From: an uncultured Bacteroidales bacterium
GTDB taxonomy: Bacteria > Bacteroidota > Bacteroidia > Bacteroidales > FEN-979
Direction: 5' to 3'
Assembly (NCBI GenBank): GCA_903925275.1
Contig: CAIYES010000085.1
Coordinates: 1 to 55,868 of the forward strand
Length of the DNA: 55,868 nt
The notes under the pieces are model-generated. The model did not search any database and was not told where the DNA came from. It was given only the letters and a program-made list of their open reading frames with translations. Positions within the stretch are counted from its first letter, which is position 1; each line of letters begins with the position of its first letter. Shown piece by piece: positions 43,698 to 52,605 of this stretch. The translations under genes and the position numbers were made by a program.

Positions 43698-45518
43698 ATG
43701 AAAAAATTCTATTTGGTTCTGATTTCACTGGGATTTATCTTATCAGGATGGGCACAAACCTTAAATGAAAGTTTTGATGGAACGACTTTTCCTCCTGCAG
43801 GATGGCAGAACATCCAGGTTGGGGGCTCCGGATTGTGGAAACGGGTAACCGCCGGTGTGGAACCCATTTGCAGTCCGCACAGCGGAGCTGGCATGGCTGA
43901 ATATAATAGTTATGACTATCAGCCCGGAACGAATGCGCTGCTGGTCTCTCCCCCATTGACCTTTACCGGTTCATCCATCCATGTTTTCAGTTTCTGGCAA
44001 TATGGCGATTCGGGTTGGCCAATTTATAATGACAGTCTCGGTGTTTATTATAATTCAACGGCCAGTTTGACCGGGGCAACATGGTTGGAAACAATTCCAA
44101 GATACAACCCTGAGGATGGATGGTATAAACACACCTACCTGCTACCGGCGAGCCTTACCGGAATCAAGTACCTTATATTCAGAGGATTCAGCAAGTATGG
44201 CAACAATATGTTTGTGGATGATATAAATCTTGTGGTTCCCCCTGCCGATGATTTGTCCACTTTGTCAATCAATAATGAAATCTATTTAACGAATACTACG
44301 CCCCTAATACCTTCAGCCACGATAAAAAACACCGGATTAAATACCGAAACCGGGTTTGTTGTGACCTGCAAAATATATAATTATGCCAACGATGAGCTAT
44401 ATACTGATGATCAGACCGTGCCGTCATTGGCTTCATGGGATACAGCCATCGTGAACTTTACATCATTCGCACTCCCCGCATCCGAGGCAATATATAAAAT
44501 GAAAATATACACTTCGTTAGCCTCCGACATGGAGCATTCCAATGATACCCTTGTAAAAACGATTTATACCTATACCCATAGTAAACAAAGCGTTTTACTG
44601 GAGGTCGGGACCGGTACATGGTGTCAGTATTGTCCGGGAGCTGCCATGGGGGCAGATGAACTTGTTGAAAACGGCCAGCAGGTAGCGGTGGTAGAAAATC
44701 ATAACGGCGACCTGTATGCCTATACATCGTCGGATGCGCGGAACAACTATTATGCCATTTCGGGTTATCCCACGGCCATCTTTGATGGGATCAAGCGGCT
44801 TGTGGGTGGCGATCATTCTGTTAGCCTGTATACATCGTATTTACCGATGTACCAAACAGCGTATGGAAAAAAGACTGCATTTGGTATCACCTTCCTCGAC
44901 GGGACCAGGGTAGGCAACATCTATAACCTGTCGGTCGTTGTGGACAAATTTGGGGAAACACCTTTTGCAAACAGCAACCTGGTATTGCATTTAGCGTTGA
45001 CTCAATCACATATCATGGTAAACTGGCAGGGACAGACCCATCTTGAATTTGTAAGCCGGATCATGGCACCCAATGCCTCAGGAACACCCATCAACCTACA
45101 AAATGACAACCAGGTGACGGTTCCTTTAACCTTCACATTTAATCCTACCTGGGGTGGCGATTTGTTAACTGATTATGAACTGGTTTCCTGGGTTCAGGAT
45201 TTAACCACCAAAGAGGTTGTCGACGCAAAAAAGGCCAATCTGCAATCCATACTGGTTGGAGTTAATGAATATAGCAATGGTCAGGGTGGGATGAAAATTT
45301 ACCCTAACCCGGTAAGAAATATCCTTACAGTCGAAACATTGCAATCCTTTGGCAACAGCACTTTGTCCATATTCAATGTCAACGGACAGGAACTTTTAAC
45401 ACAGAAGGTGGTATCCTCCAAAACGCAACTGGACATGAGTGGTTTTGCAAAGGGTGTTTATACCATCCGGCTCCTGAATAATGACAAAGTTGAAGTTAGA
45501 AAGATCGTAAAAGAATAA
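43698..45518 (+). CDS. T9SS-exported protein: choice-of-anchor J plus Omp28-like domain
   Basis: 606 aa. Signal peptide (1-20, ending GWAQ). Residues ~22-180 are a choice-of-anchor J / cleaved-adhesin domain (LNESFDGTTFPPAGWQN, FVDDINLVV). Residues ~185-290 are a CARDB-like beta-sandwich. Residues ~297-510 are an Omp28-related thioredoxin-like domain with a CxxC (Cys309-Cys312 in TGTWCQYCPG) and SGYPTAIFDG. The end is a type A sorting domain (IYPNPVRNILTVE ... GVYTIRLLN). The CxxC suggests a surface disulfide or redox role; adhesion is also possible. Confidence 0.88.
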   Translation: MKKFYLVLISLGFILSGWAQTLNESFDGTTFPPAGWQNIQVGGSGLWKRVTAGVEPICSPHSGAGMAEYNSYDYQPGTNALLVSPPLTFTGSSIHVFSFWQYGDSGWPIYNDSLGVYYNSTASLTGATWLETIPRYNPEDGWYKHTYLLPASLTGIKYLIFRGFSKYGNNMFVDDINLVVPPADDLSTLSINNEIYLTNTTPLIPSATIKNTGLNTETGFVVTCKIYNYANDELYTDDQTVPSLASWDTAIVNFTSFALPASEAIYKMKIYTSLASDMEHSNDTLVKTIYTYTHSKQSVLLEVGTGTWCQYCPGAAMGADELVENGQQVAVVENHNGDLYAYTSSDARNNYYAISGYPTAIFDGIKRLVGGDHSVSLYTSYLPMYQTAYGKKTAFGITFLDGTRVGNIYNLSVVVDKFGETPFANSNLVLHLALTQSHIMVNWQGQTHLEFVSRIMAPNASGTPINLQNDNQVTVPLTFTFNPTWGGDLLTDYELVSWVQDLTTKEVVDAKKANLQSILVGVNEYSNGQGGMKIYPNPVRNILTVETLQSFGNSTLSIFNVNGQELLTQKVVSSKTQLDMSGFAKGVYTIRLLNNDKVEVRKIVKE

Positions 45519-45666
45519 ACCGTTTTTGTGGTGAAAAAGAGTTTTCGGAGTGTACTCACTAGTATACTATGAACGGGATAAATTTTAACATTTTGATTTA
45601 AGCATATTGATTGACGATTGTCAGGCCATACTCACTATGGCTCTGAAAGAGCTAAATCTTAATAAC

Positions 45667-45806
45667 CATGGGCATGGCCCATGATAGTAATAACGATTAC
45701 GAAATCAGCCCCGAAGGGGTTAAATCTCATCATTTGTATCGAATTATTCAACCCCTTCGGGGCTGTAGTTTTTCACCATGCTAAACCGAGGGTTTCACCC
45801 ACGGTT
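45667..45806. repeat. Paired-hairpin repeat, family B copy 2
   Basis: Same architecture as 17605-17751. Outer hairpins: CATGGGCATGGCCCATG (45667-45683) and CCGAGGGTTTCACCCACGG (from 45786). Inner pair: GCCCCGAAGGGGT (45708-45720) and ACCCCTTCGGGGC (45751-45763). The sequence differs but the nested symmetry is kept. Non-coding, in the 45519-45904 gap. Confidence 0.8.
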
Positions 45807-45904
45807 ATTGATAGTTAGCCACTTCGAGGCAACGCTGTTACTCATGTAGAATGTAGAAATTTATCCCGTTTTATGTATAGAAAATAATCAAACTGACACT
45901 GAAT

Positions 45905-46327
45905 ATGAAAACATGTCCGAACTGCAAGTCTGAAATTGAAGATAATTTTGACTTGTGCTGGAATTGTCAATACAGTTTTTCGGAAAACAGAATAGTTCCA
46001 AAAACAGAGTTTTCTGTCGTTTGCGCACATTGCAATAGTGAGGTTGACGCTTCCAACACCTTTTGCCCGAATTGTATGCAAAAACTAGGATTTAACAGTG
46101 AACCTAGCGGCTCATCCGATTATTCGGGTAACCTGAATATTGACTGTTTAAGATGTAAAGTGCCTATGGTGTTTAAAGGCACCAGCAGGTTTCACGAGGG
46201 AACAAGAGTTGGGACCCGTGGAAATATTTTTGAATTAATGGTAAATCGAGAATCGTTTGACTTATACTTTTGCCCTCAATGCGGCAAAATTGAATTTTTC
46301 TTACCACTGGGCAATAAGGCGGATTAA
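45905..46327 (+). CDS. Zinc-ribbon protein, 140 aa
   Basis: Three Cys4 zinc ribbons: CPNCKSEIEDNFDLCWNC near the N-terminus, CAHCNSEVDASNTFCPNC next, and a C-terminal one formed by CLRC and CPQC around a longer insert (VPMVFKGTSRFHEGTRVG). The last part resembles small 'nucleic-acid-binding Zn-ribbon' proteins common in Bacteroidota. Role unknown. No signal peptide. Flanked by hairpin repeats on both sides. Confidence 0.8.
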   Translation: MKTCPNCKSEIEDNFDLCWNCQYSFSENRIVPKTEFSVVCAHCNSEVDASNTFCPNCMQKLGFNSEPSGSSDYSGNLNIDCLRCKVPMVFKGTSRFHEGTRVGTRGNIFELMVNRESFDLYFCPQCGKIEFFLPLGNKAD

Positions 46328-46415
46328 AAATAAATGCATCAGCCAACCCGGGGCTTGCCTTATGTCTTCGTACTTTGTGTGACAGGAAAGCTTCGACAGG
46401 GTCAACAACCATTTC

Positions 46416-46480
46416 GCCCCGATGGGGCTCTGGAGATGATTCGCTTTTCTTTTGCTACAAATATATCACCCCAATGGGGT
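46416..46480. repeat. Paired-hairpin repeat (family C)
   Basis: Two short palindromes, GCCCCGATGGGGC (46416-46428) and ACCCCAATGGGGT (46468-46480), are about 40 bp apart, like the inner pair of family B. Non-coding, directly after the zinc-ribbon gene. Confidence 0.7.
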
Positions 46481-46481
46481 T

Positions 46482-46664
46482 CTATGTTTGCAGTGATTTT
46501 TCCAGATTCTTTTTCATCAAATCGATTTCAATCTCAGACTTAATCCCCCAGAAATTCCTCTTGATCCTATTCCTGCCTGTGATCGAAAAAATCTCTGGAT
46601 AGTCACATTTCAGATAGCTTTTGTTATCATTTCCATCTGGACAATAGTAGAACTTCTTAAGCAA
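46482..46664 (-). CDS. Possible small protein or gene fragment, 60 aa
   Basis: Starts at a TTG at 46664. The product reads protein-like (KKFYYCPDGNDNKSYLKCDY, then SEIEIDLMKKNLEKSLQT) and the frame remains open about 17 codons further upstream without an ATG. It may be the tail of a lost gene. Not recognised. It is the only coding candidate in 46328-46806. Confidence 0.3.
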   Translation of the reverse strand: MLKKFYYCPDGNDNKSYLKCDYPEIFSITGRNRIKRNFWGIKSEIEIDLMKKNLEKSLQT

Positions 46665-46745
46665 AAAGCACGTGGTACCTGTGAAATGTGTGAATGTTGT
46701 AACTTATTCCCAAAGTTGTGTAACAGTTTTAAAAATAATGAATTG

Positions 46746-46753
46746 CACCTTTG
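46746..46753 (+). promoter_or_regulatory. Putative -7 element upstream of the His/Pro-rich protein
   Basis: CACCTTTGTCGG departs by one base from the TAnnTTTG consensus and has the typical downstream context. It lies 54 nt before the ATG at 46807. The -33 element is unclear. Confidence 0.35.
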
Positions 46754-46806
46754 TCGGATAATTTAAAACTTCCTAAAGGCAACTTTTTGTTAAAAAGAAA
46801 CAGGTC

Positions 46807-47085
46807 ATGAAAAAGTCACTCACAATCACTGTTATGCTATTATTCGCCGGTGCTTCATTATTTGCACAAAAGCCACATCAGGCAAAGGATGAACATAAAG
46901 AGATGAAGAAAGAATATAAACATCATCACTACCATCACGGCAATCAGAAGAAAAGAACGGTAGTAATTCAACCAACTGCTCCAAAACCACCATCAGTTGT
47001 AATACGATTCCCGTCGCCACCAAAACCTCCAAGGGTTAATATTCAATTACCTTCTCCTCCGCCCCCGCCAAGACCTCCCAGATAG
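46807..47085 (+). CDS. Small secreted His/Pro-rich protein, 92 aa
   Basis: Signal peptide (residues 1-20, ending LFAQ). A Lys/His-rich stretch (EYKHHHYHHGNQKKR) could bind metals. The Pro-rich tail (PSPPPPPRPPR) repeats a motif of the type VVIRFPSPPKPPRVNIQLPS. Intrinsically disordered by composition. Function unknown. The following 47086-47390 has no gene, apart from a G-rich run and a GATTTCAG repeat similar to 57-95. Confidence 0.7.
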   Translation: MKKSLTITVMLLFAGASLFAQKPHQAKDEHKEMKKEYKHHHYHHGNQKKRTVVIQPTAPKPPSVVIRFPSPPKPPRVNIQLPSPPPPPRPPR

Positions 47086-47390
47086 AAATCCGGACCGGTG
47101 TGATGGTACATCGGATCAAAAATTTCCCGATGTCATTTTCTAAAAAAAAAGTCAAGATCTGGAATTCATTAACAAATCAAACGGCGGGAAATGAACAGAT
47201 CACGGATCAAGAGGAATTTCTGGGGGGGTAAGGGAATTTCGGATTTCAGATTTCAGATCACTTGCAGATTTATAAGGATATTTCTTCCGAACCCATTCTG
47301 TCATTTTGGAATTTCTTAATTTTAAACTTTAAATGAACAGATAAACCAATTACGGGTTCCAACCCTCAAGGGAATAATTGAAAATCTCTA

Positions 47391-47795
47391 ATGATCACAC
47401 AGACCAACATTCCATCCATCCTGATCGCTCCCTGCGGGATGAATTGTGGCATCTGTATGGCATTTCTCCGTGAAAAGAACAGCTGTGACGGCTGCAATGT
47501 TGAATCACCCCAAAAGCTTAACCATTGCTTTGTTTGCAGTATAAAGAACTGTTCTGAAAGAGAGGATGGTTCACGGTTTTGTTTTGATTGTAAAAAATAT
47601 CCTTGTTCCAGACTTCGACAGCTGGATAAACGATACCGGACAAAATACGGTATGAGTATGATCGAAAACCTCAATGGAATCAGGGATTCCGGGTTAGATC
47701 GGTTTATGGAGATTGAAAACACCCGATGGATATGCCCAAAATGTGGCAACCAGATTTGTGTTCATAACGGGAAGTGCTACTCCTGCAAATCATGA
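47391..47795 (+). CDS. DUF3795 cysteine-rich protein
   Basis: 134 aa with the DUF3795 N-terminus IAPCGMNCGICMAF, followed by CDGC, CFVCSIKNC and FCFDCKKYPCSRL. A C-terminal zinc-ribbon-like tail (CPKCGN ... CYSCKS) is added. The Cys pairs probably bind zinc or an Fe-S cluster. DUF3795 proteins are frequent in anaerobes, and their role is unknown. Convergent with the SGNH hydrolase gene. Confidence 0.85.
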   Translation: MITQTNIPSILIAPCGMNCGICMAFLREKNSCDGCNVESPQKLNHCFVCSIKNCSEREDGSRFCFDCKKYPCSRLRQLDKRYRTKYGMSMIENLNGIRDSGLDRFMEIENTRWICPKCGNQICVHNGKCYSCKS

Positions 47796-47810
47796 CAGTG
47801 TCTGAGCGTT

Positions 47811-48509
47811 TTATTTTACAATACCCATTTTTGTTTTCATATATCCAGCCCACGCTTTGTAACATGCAGCATTCACATGAAGTGAATCAGATTCAAAATA
47901 ATCCTGACGCAATTTCCCTACTTTATCGTACATCAATCGTGTAATGTCTATGTATTTTGTTTTCCGTCTTTTCTTCAGAAGTCCTTTAAGTTGCCTGTTC
48001 GTTTCATGCTGAAGGGATAAAAGTTGTTTTCTGGCAAAAGATGGTTTTATCGACATAAAATAAATCATGGTTTTCGGAAGTACACGATGGACTTTTCCAA
48101 TAAACGTATCACATTGAGCCACGAACGTTGCCGGGTCAATTCCTGAAACCAGATCATTGTCACCTTCATAAACAACGATTGTGCTGGGTTTATAGGGCAA
48201 AACAATATAATTCAGGTAATAATTGAGCGCTGCCATTGTAGAACCGCCAAAACCACGTTGAATGAGCGTTATTTCGTGAAAATCGGTTCGTAATCCATCC
48301 CATTTGCGGATTGTCGAAGATCCGGTGAACAGACAGGCACTTTCAGGAGGAAAGGAAGCAGAATCCTGCCGTAAAAAATCATTTATCTCTTCCTCAAACC
48401 CTCCCGGGGTTTTCCCGGATATTAATCTTACAGGTGATTCAGCTTGCGAAAATGAAACGCCATAAAACAAAAACAACAAAAGAATACAAAGAAAACATGG
48501 TTTTTTCAT
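47811..48509 (-). CDS. Secreted SGNH/GDSL-type hydrolase, 232 aa
   Basis: Start ATG at 48509; the TTG at 48515 is unlikely. Signal peptide (MKKPCFLCILLLFLFYGVSFSQ region). The four SGNH blocks are FTGSSTIRKW (nucleophile Ser in the GSST form), RGFGGSTM (oxyanion Gly), YEGDNDLVSG (Asn) and ESDSLHVNAACY (catalytic Asp/His). Esterase or deacetylase acting outside the cytoplasm. Substrate unknown. Confidence 0.87.
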   Translation of the reverse strand: MKKPCFLCILLLFLFYGVSFSQAESPVRLISGKTPGGFEEEINDFLRQDSASFPPESACLFTGSSTIRKWDGLRTDFHEITLIQRGFGGSTMAALNYYLNYIVLPYKPSTIVVYEGDNDLVSGIDPATFVAQCDTFIGKVHRVLPKTMIYFMSIKPSFARKQLLSLQHETNRQLKGLLKKRRKTKYIDITRLMYDKVGKLRQDYFESDSLHVNAACYKAWAGYMKTKMGIVK

Positions 48510-48597
48510 TTCCAATAATTTTTCATCAAATCCGCTGCCTACACTGGTTACTGATCTAACCGGTTGGTTGAAACTCCTTGAATACTGGTTTAATGTT

Positions 48598-48648
48598 TTA
48601 TGACCTCTCCCCTTGCCCCCTTCAAGGAGAGGGGAGGGGGTGGGGTCA
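48598..48648. repeat. Palindromic repeat, family D copy 1 (intact)
   Basis: Starts TATGACCTCTCCCC, contains TTCAAGGAGAGGGG and ends GGGGTCA, forming an imperfect hairpin. A copy truncated after the first half is at 55751-55780. The peptide encoded by such repeats resembles residues 21-31 of the corrinoid protein. Confidence 0.75.
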
Positions 48649-48672
48649 AAATCAGAAAAGTATCAACGGATT

Positions 48673-49230
48673 TTATTTTGGTTGCCAATACTTATCAAAC
48701 TCCTTTACCTGTCCACCAATATTGCCAATGTCATAAGAAACCGTACTGTCGCCATGCCGTTTACTTTTATGATTGTCAATGATCAGACAAAAAGCAGTGA
48801 TGAGTTCAATGTTGCAATTATTGTCGGCAATGATGGCGTAGTTATCCCCTTCAAACCAGCTGACAGCTTCTTTCTCCCACCAGGCTACCTGTGTATAATT
48901 CCTGTAAACCGAGAATTTTCTTCCCCGATGTCCATAAATTTGATAAATGTCCGGACTGCAATGACATTGATAATGCATCTTCCAGAAGGAATTGGCTCTG
49001 AATTCCATTGTGATATTGCTATCGTGAAGCCTGATATTATATTTCGGTTTCCAGAAGAACCATTGCTTGCTGATCGTGAGTCGGGCCCGGGTATCACCAT
49101 TCTTGAATAAATTAATCACCGATAATAACCTGAACAACTCATTTGCTGCTGTGTAGGTGGGTTTTCCGTCGATGAATATTTTATATTTATCACCGATGGC
49201 AATTTTCTTTTGATTAATGTCTATCCGCAT
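48673..49230 (-). CDS. Tubby/LURP-one-like beta-barrel protein, 185 aa
   Basis: A beta-strand-dominated protein with regular hairpins: INQKKIAIGDKYKIFIDGKP, ARLTISKQWFFWKPKYNIRL and DSNITMEFRANSFWKMHYQC. It ends in TAFCLIIDNHKSKRHGD. The pattern (initial 'IGDKY.I..DG.P.Y.A') resembles LURP-one-related/tubby-C-like domains, membrane- or lipid-binding in other organisms. I prefer this strand over the overlapping plus-strand frame because that one begins inside a repeat. Confidence 0.6.
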   Translation of the reverse strand: MRIDINQKKIAIGDKYKIFIDGKPTYTAANELFRLLSVINLFKNGDTRARLTISKQWFFWKPKYNIRLHDSNITMEFRANSFWKMHYQCHCSPDIYQIYGHRGRKFSVYRNYTQVAWWEKEAVSWFEGDNYAIIADNNCNIELITAFCLIIDNHKSKRHGDSTVSYDIGNIGGQVKEFDKYWQPK

Positions 49231-49457
49231 ATTTTAAACCGTTAACATTTTTTTCAATTAATCCGACAAAACGATAAGTCAAATAGAAAAGCCACATCGA
49301 CCAACGACAAAGCTCCGGAAATGTTTGCGTGTATTTAGAAACAAAACCAGCTTTTCTTTAAACAAAGATAATAATTGTAACTTTACCCTGTCCGTAGATA
49401 AACCTTCTCCCCTGATATAATAGTTTTAAAAATCAATATTGAATTAACTCAACAAAA

Positions 49458-50579
49458 ATGAAAAATGTATTCTTTTTATTTATTTTCATGACCTTAATGG
49501 TCGAAGGTGGATTTTCACAGACATTTGATCCCGGTTATACAAAGAGATTTGGCTATGGTGTAATAGTTGCATCATTTAACGGATATCCGGAATTTAACAA
49601 ATTTGATGAAACGCAGTTCAAAGTCAAAGACAACATTTTCATGTTTCCGGCAGGCGAAGAAACAACCATTGATTTGCGGGTCATTTTACCACAAGGAACT
49701 ACGGTAGAGGGTTTAATGAGCAAACTTAGAACCGGAAAGCCACAAAACATAAAAAACAAAACAGCCGAATTCATGGTCTGGTCTGTTTGGTGTTCTCATA
49801 GTGGTGGTAAGAGTCAGGTTACAGCAGAACGTCCATGGCCGCAAAAGAAATCAGATATTCCGCTTTGGGCAGCACCTTGTGTGGAAGTATTCCAGGATTA
49901 TGATGTGCCTACGCTCGGAACACGCAATACCACAGGGCTCAAATGGTCTCCGGATGGTGGAAACCTTAAGTTTCAGATGGGTTCAACTTTACAATCAGCC
50001 TTGCCGGGCAATAAATTTTACATTACCTGGCGTGTAGCCTATCAATACTCTGTTCCCGGCGGACAACCCGAACAAAAATGGAACTCGGATTTAAACAAAT
50101 GGGAAACAAAAATTTCAGCCGGAGGAGTGGGATATATTTATTCCGACCCGGTTGCTGTTTGCGTGGTTGAAATAGAGGCCTACGATGATCCGGCAGGACG
50201 TTTTGCTGATAATGGCAATGGCACTGTAACCGATACGAAAGCTAACTTAATCTGGATGAAAACACCTCCAGGTGAAATAATGTACTGGGACGATGCTCAA
50301 TCGTATGCAGAGAAACTTGTGTTGGCAGGCTTTTCCGATTGGCGCCTTCCAAATTTAGTTGAGATAAAAGAAATGCTGAAGATCTCTAAAATGAAAGATT
50401 CGGGATATGAATGCAAATGGCTGAATGAAAACGGTTTTTCAAACATTCAGGCCAAATCCTACTGGTGCGGTGATGCTTGTGATAGAGGGAAAAATCTTGT
50501 CGATTTTGAAAGTAAGACAACTGATTGCAAAGAAACAAACTATGAATTTTGTTGTTGGGTAGTCAGAGAAAAAAAATAA
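49458..50579 (+). CDS. Secreted protein with Lcl/DUF1566 C-terminal domain, 373 aa
   Basis: Signal peptide (residues 1-20, ending GFSQ). The N-terminal ~245 residues are an unrecognised beta-rich domain. From about residue 248 a DUF1566/Lcl C-terminal domain follows: RFADNGNGTVTDTKANLIWM, then FSDWRLPNLVEIKEML and a Cys-containing end. DUF1566 is a C-type-lectin/FGE-related fold found in surface adhesins such as Lcl. It probably binds something at the cell surface. Monocistronic. Confidence 0.83.
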   Translation: MKNVFFLFIFMTLMVEGGFSQTFDPGYTKRFGYGVIVASFNGYPEFNKFDETQFKVKDNIFMFPAGEETTIDLRVILPQGTTVEGLMSKLRTGKPQNIKNKTAEFMVWSVWCSHSGGKSQVTAERPWPQKKSDIPLWAAPCVEVFQDYDVPTLGTRNTTGLKWSPDGGNLKFQMGSTLQSALPGNKFYITWRVAYQYSVPGGQPEQKWNSDLNKWETKISAGGVGYIYSDPVAVCVVEIEAYDDPAGRFADNGNGTVTDTKANLIWMKTPPGEIMYWDDAQSYAEKLVLAGFSDWRLPNLVEIKEMLKISKMKDSGYECKWLNENGFSNIQAKSYWCGDACDRGKNLVDFESKTTDCKETNYEFCCWVVREKK

Positions 50580-50611
50580 ACTTATAATACGGTTTTTTGT
50601 ATTAGCATGGC

Positions 50612-51145
50612 ATGAAAGCAAAAGACAACAGTAAAAACAGGGACGACCAGATTGTGAAGATCTGTGGTGGTCTGGCCTTGCTGGTGGTAATCGGGGTATT
50701 TTTGGGCGGTATCCTTATCCTCTACTCCCAATACAAGTACACCTGTCTTTACGATACAATTCAGGGGAAAATCACAGATATAAATACAGGCACAAACCAA
50801 ATCCAGTCTGCAAAACTTCGCCCGGCAAAGTCAACACCGCATATTGCCTACACATATATCGTCGAGGGAAAGGAATACAAGGGAAAGCGCATCAGTATAT
50901 ACGAATCATTTTCCTATTCGGGTTCATCTGCCAATGCTGCTAACAAGGCCTCGGAAAAATTTCTCCTGCGTTATCCGGTGGGTTCAATGGTCCCGGTACA
51001 CTATAACCCGAAAAATCCTTCAGATGCAATCCTTGAAACCGGATTTGACTTCATTGGGATTTGTATGACTTCGATTGGACTGATTCTGATGATTGTGGCG
51101 GGGTTTATTGTCAAGGCCGTACGCATAAAAACAGCATCCCCATAA
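50612..51145 (+). CDS. DUF3592 membrane protein, 177 aa
   Basis: Two transmembrane helices (GLALLVVIGVFLGGILILY and CMTSIGLILMIVAGFIVKAV) frame a soluble region typical of DUF3592: CLYDTIQGKITDINT, THIAYTYIVEGKEYKGKRIS-like core and PVGSMVPVHYNPKNPSDAIL. The 'YxVxGxxYxGxxxxY' plus 'VxVxYNPxxPxxAIL' combination is the hallmark. Function unknown; inner membrane. Confidence 0.85.
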   Translation: MKAKDNSKNRDDQIVKICGGLALLVVIGVFLGGILILYSQYKYTCLYDTIQGKITDINTGTNQIQSAKLRPAKSTPHIAYTYIVEGKEYKGKRISIYESFSYSGSSANAANKASEKFLLRYPVGSMVPVHYNPKNPSDAILETGFDFIGICMTSIGLILMIVAGFIVKAVRIKTASP

Positions 51146-51189
51146 TTATCCTCCTTTTGCTGAATATTTTACGGCTGGGAAATGCTAAG

Positions 51190-52092
51190 TTATGGTAAAT
51201 CTTTCCCCATTGAAGCAGTATAAATTTTATACCACTGCGCTAAGCTCATGTCAATGTTTTCAGATTCTGCAGCGTTTTTAAGGCGTGCAATATTGCCGGT
51301 GCCGACAATCGGGATAATGAAAGCCGGGTGTTTCAGTAACCAACTGTAAATGATTTTGTCTGACGAATCGACATTTAACTCTTTGGCAACATCCGACAGC
51401 GCCTGACCTATCCTTCGTCCTTTTTCGTCCTGGGGATTCATCAGTCGGCCACCTGCCAATGGAGACCATGCCATTGGTTTTATTTTTTCTTTCAGGAAAT
51501 AATCTATGTTCCCATTATCAAACTGATCAAGACAGTACGGAGAAATCTCAACCTGATTGGTTACAAGTTTTTCATCCGTATAAGAATTCAGCATTTCAAA
51601 TTGCATCGTGTTGAAATTGGAAACGCCAAAATGCAGTACTTTCCCGGTTTTTTTCAACTCCGAAAACGCCCGCGCAACTGTTTCCGGATCAAAAAACGGC
51701 GCGGGACGATGCAGCAGCAGCAAATCAATATAATCGGTTTGGAGGTTAATTAAAGAGTTGTTTACCGAAGAAACGATATGATCATAACTGTAATCGTAAT
51801 ACTTGATTTTTCGGGTGGGAAACTTTTCTGAAATCAATTTTATCCCACACTTGGTTACTATTTCGATCTCTTTTCGCAAGCCTTTCTTCAGGGTAATCGC
51901 ATCGCCGAATAATTTTTCACAACGGTAATCCCCATAGATATCTGCATGGTCAAAGGTTGTAACACCCGATTCTATTGCTTGTTCGGTCAATTTTAACAAT
52001 TCCTGATCTGACATATTCCAGGCTGTTAATCTCCAATGTCCATGAACTATTCGGGAAAATTCAAGATCTTTTGTAAGTTTTATTCTGTTCAT
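51190..52092 (-). CDS. Aldo/keto reductase (YdhF-like)
   Basis: 300 aa TIM barrel. The catalytic tetrad is visible: Asp and Tyr in FDHADIYGDYRCE, Lys in IVTKCGIKL and His in LLLHRPAPF. NADPH-site residues lie in AWSPLAGGRLMN and near PIVGTGNIARL. It belongs to the YdhF/AKR group with a shortened C-terminus. NAD(P)H-dependent reduction of an unknown carbonyl. Cytoplasmic, monocistronic. Confidence 0.9.
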   Translation of the reverse strand: MNRIKLTKDLEFSRIVHGHWRLTAWNMSDQELLKLTEQAIESGVTTFDHADIYGDYRCEKLFGDAITLKKGLRKEIEIVTKCGIKLISEKFPTRKIKYYDYSYDHIVSSVNNSLINLQTDYIDLLLLHRPAPFFDPETVARAFSELKKTGKVLHFGVSNFNTMQFEMLNSYTDEKLVTNQVEISPYCLDQFDNGNIDYFLKEKIKPMAWSPLAGGRLMNPQDEKGRRIGQALSDVAKELNVDSSDKIIYSWLLKHPAFIIPIVGTGNIARLKNAAESENIDMSLAQWYKIYTASMGKDLP

Positions 52093-52189
52093 CCGGCAGG
52101 TTTATTTTCATTAACAGGACAAAAGTAAGCGTTTTGGGAAAGACAAAACGGTAAATGTGCCACCAGCAGATAAAAACCCCCAGTACAAT

Positions 52190-52354
52190 TCAATTTTCTG
52201 GTGCTGTATCATCGTTTCTGCTATAATCGGTAACGATTTTTTGTTTGAATCCACTTATTACCACACGCATCACCATGTTGAAGAATAATGCCAGGAAGGC
52301 AGCAATAACAAGGTTCGCCGGATTATTGTTCATCAAAAAAATTCGCAAAGTCAT
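52190..52354 (-). CDS. Small single-pass membrane protein, 54 aa
   Basis: ATG at 52354, TGA at 52190-52192. A hydrophobic helix (LVIAAFLALFFNMVMRVVI) lies near the N-terminus, followed by a polar tail (KQKIVTDYSRNDDTAPEN). Codon usage looks normal. Not recognised. Together with the restriction-enzyme stub it accounts for most of the 52093-52593 gap. Confidence 0.4.
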   Translation of the reverse strand: MTLRIFLMNNNPANLVIAAFLALFFNMVMRVVISGFKQKIVTDYSRNDDTAPEN

Positions 52355-52424
52355 GCTGCGAAAATATAGTTTTGGTAAACACGCTCTCTTTCCCTACTTT
52401 TGAAAGGAGAATCATTTTGTTTTT

Positions 52425-52601
52425 ATGCAACCGGCACTATTATCCCCGCGAAAATCCCTTAACAAAGCCTACCTCAGGGTCAAACCTTCGCGGAATGAAA
52501 TAGAGCTATTCAAGGCAAACCTTATTGATACGGGTGATTACAAATTTGAATTTCAGCATAACTTTTTCAGGTTTTTCCACCCTGTTTATTTAAATGGATG
52601 A
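52425..52601 (+). pseudogene. N-terminal stub of an Eco57I-type restriction-modification protein
   Basis: 58 aa: LSPRKSLNKAYLRVKPSRNE and IELFKANLI match, from memory, the conserved N-terminus of large Bacteroidota class II restriction-modification fusion enzymes. About residue 35 the homology ends, and the frame stops at TGA 52599-52601, overlapping the next gene's open frame. The remaining ~900 residues are absent, so this is a 5' remnant left after deletion. Confidence 0.55.
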
Positions 52602-52605
52602 CATT

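Noticed and set aside
48613-49110. Plus-strand reading frame of 165 codons
   Set aside because: It begins inside the family D repeat and overlaps a better protein on the minus strand (48673-49230) with regular beta-hairpins.
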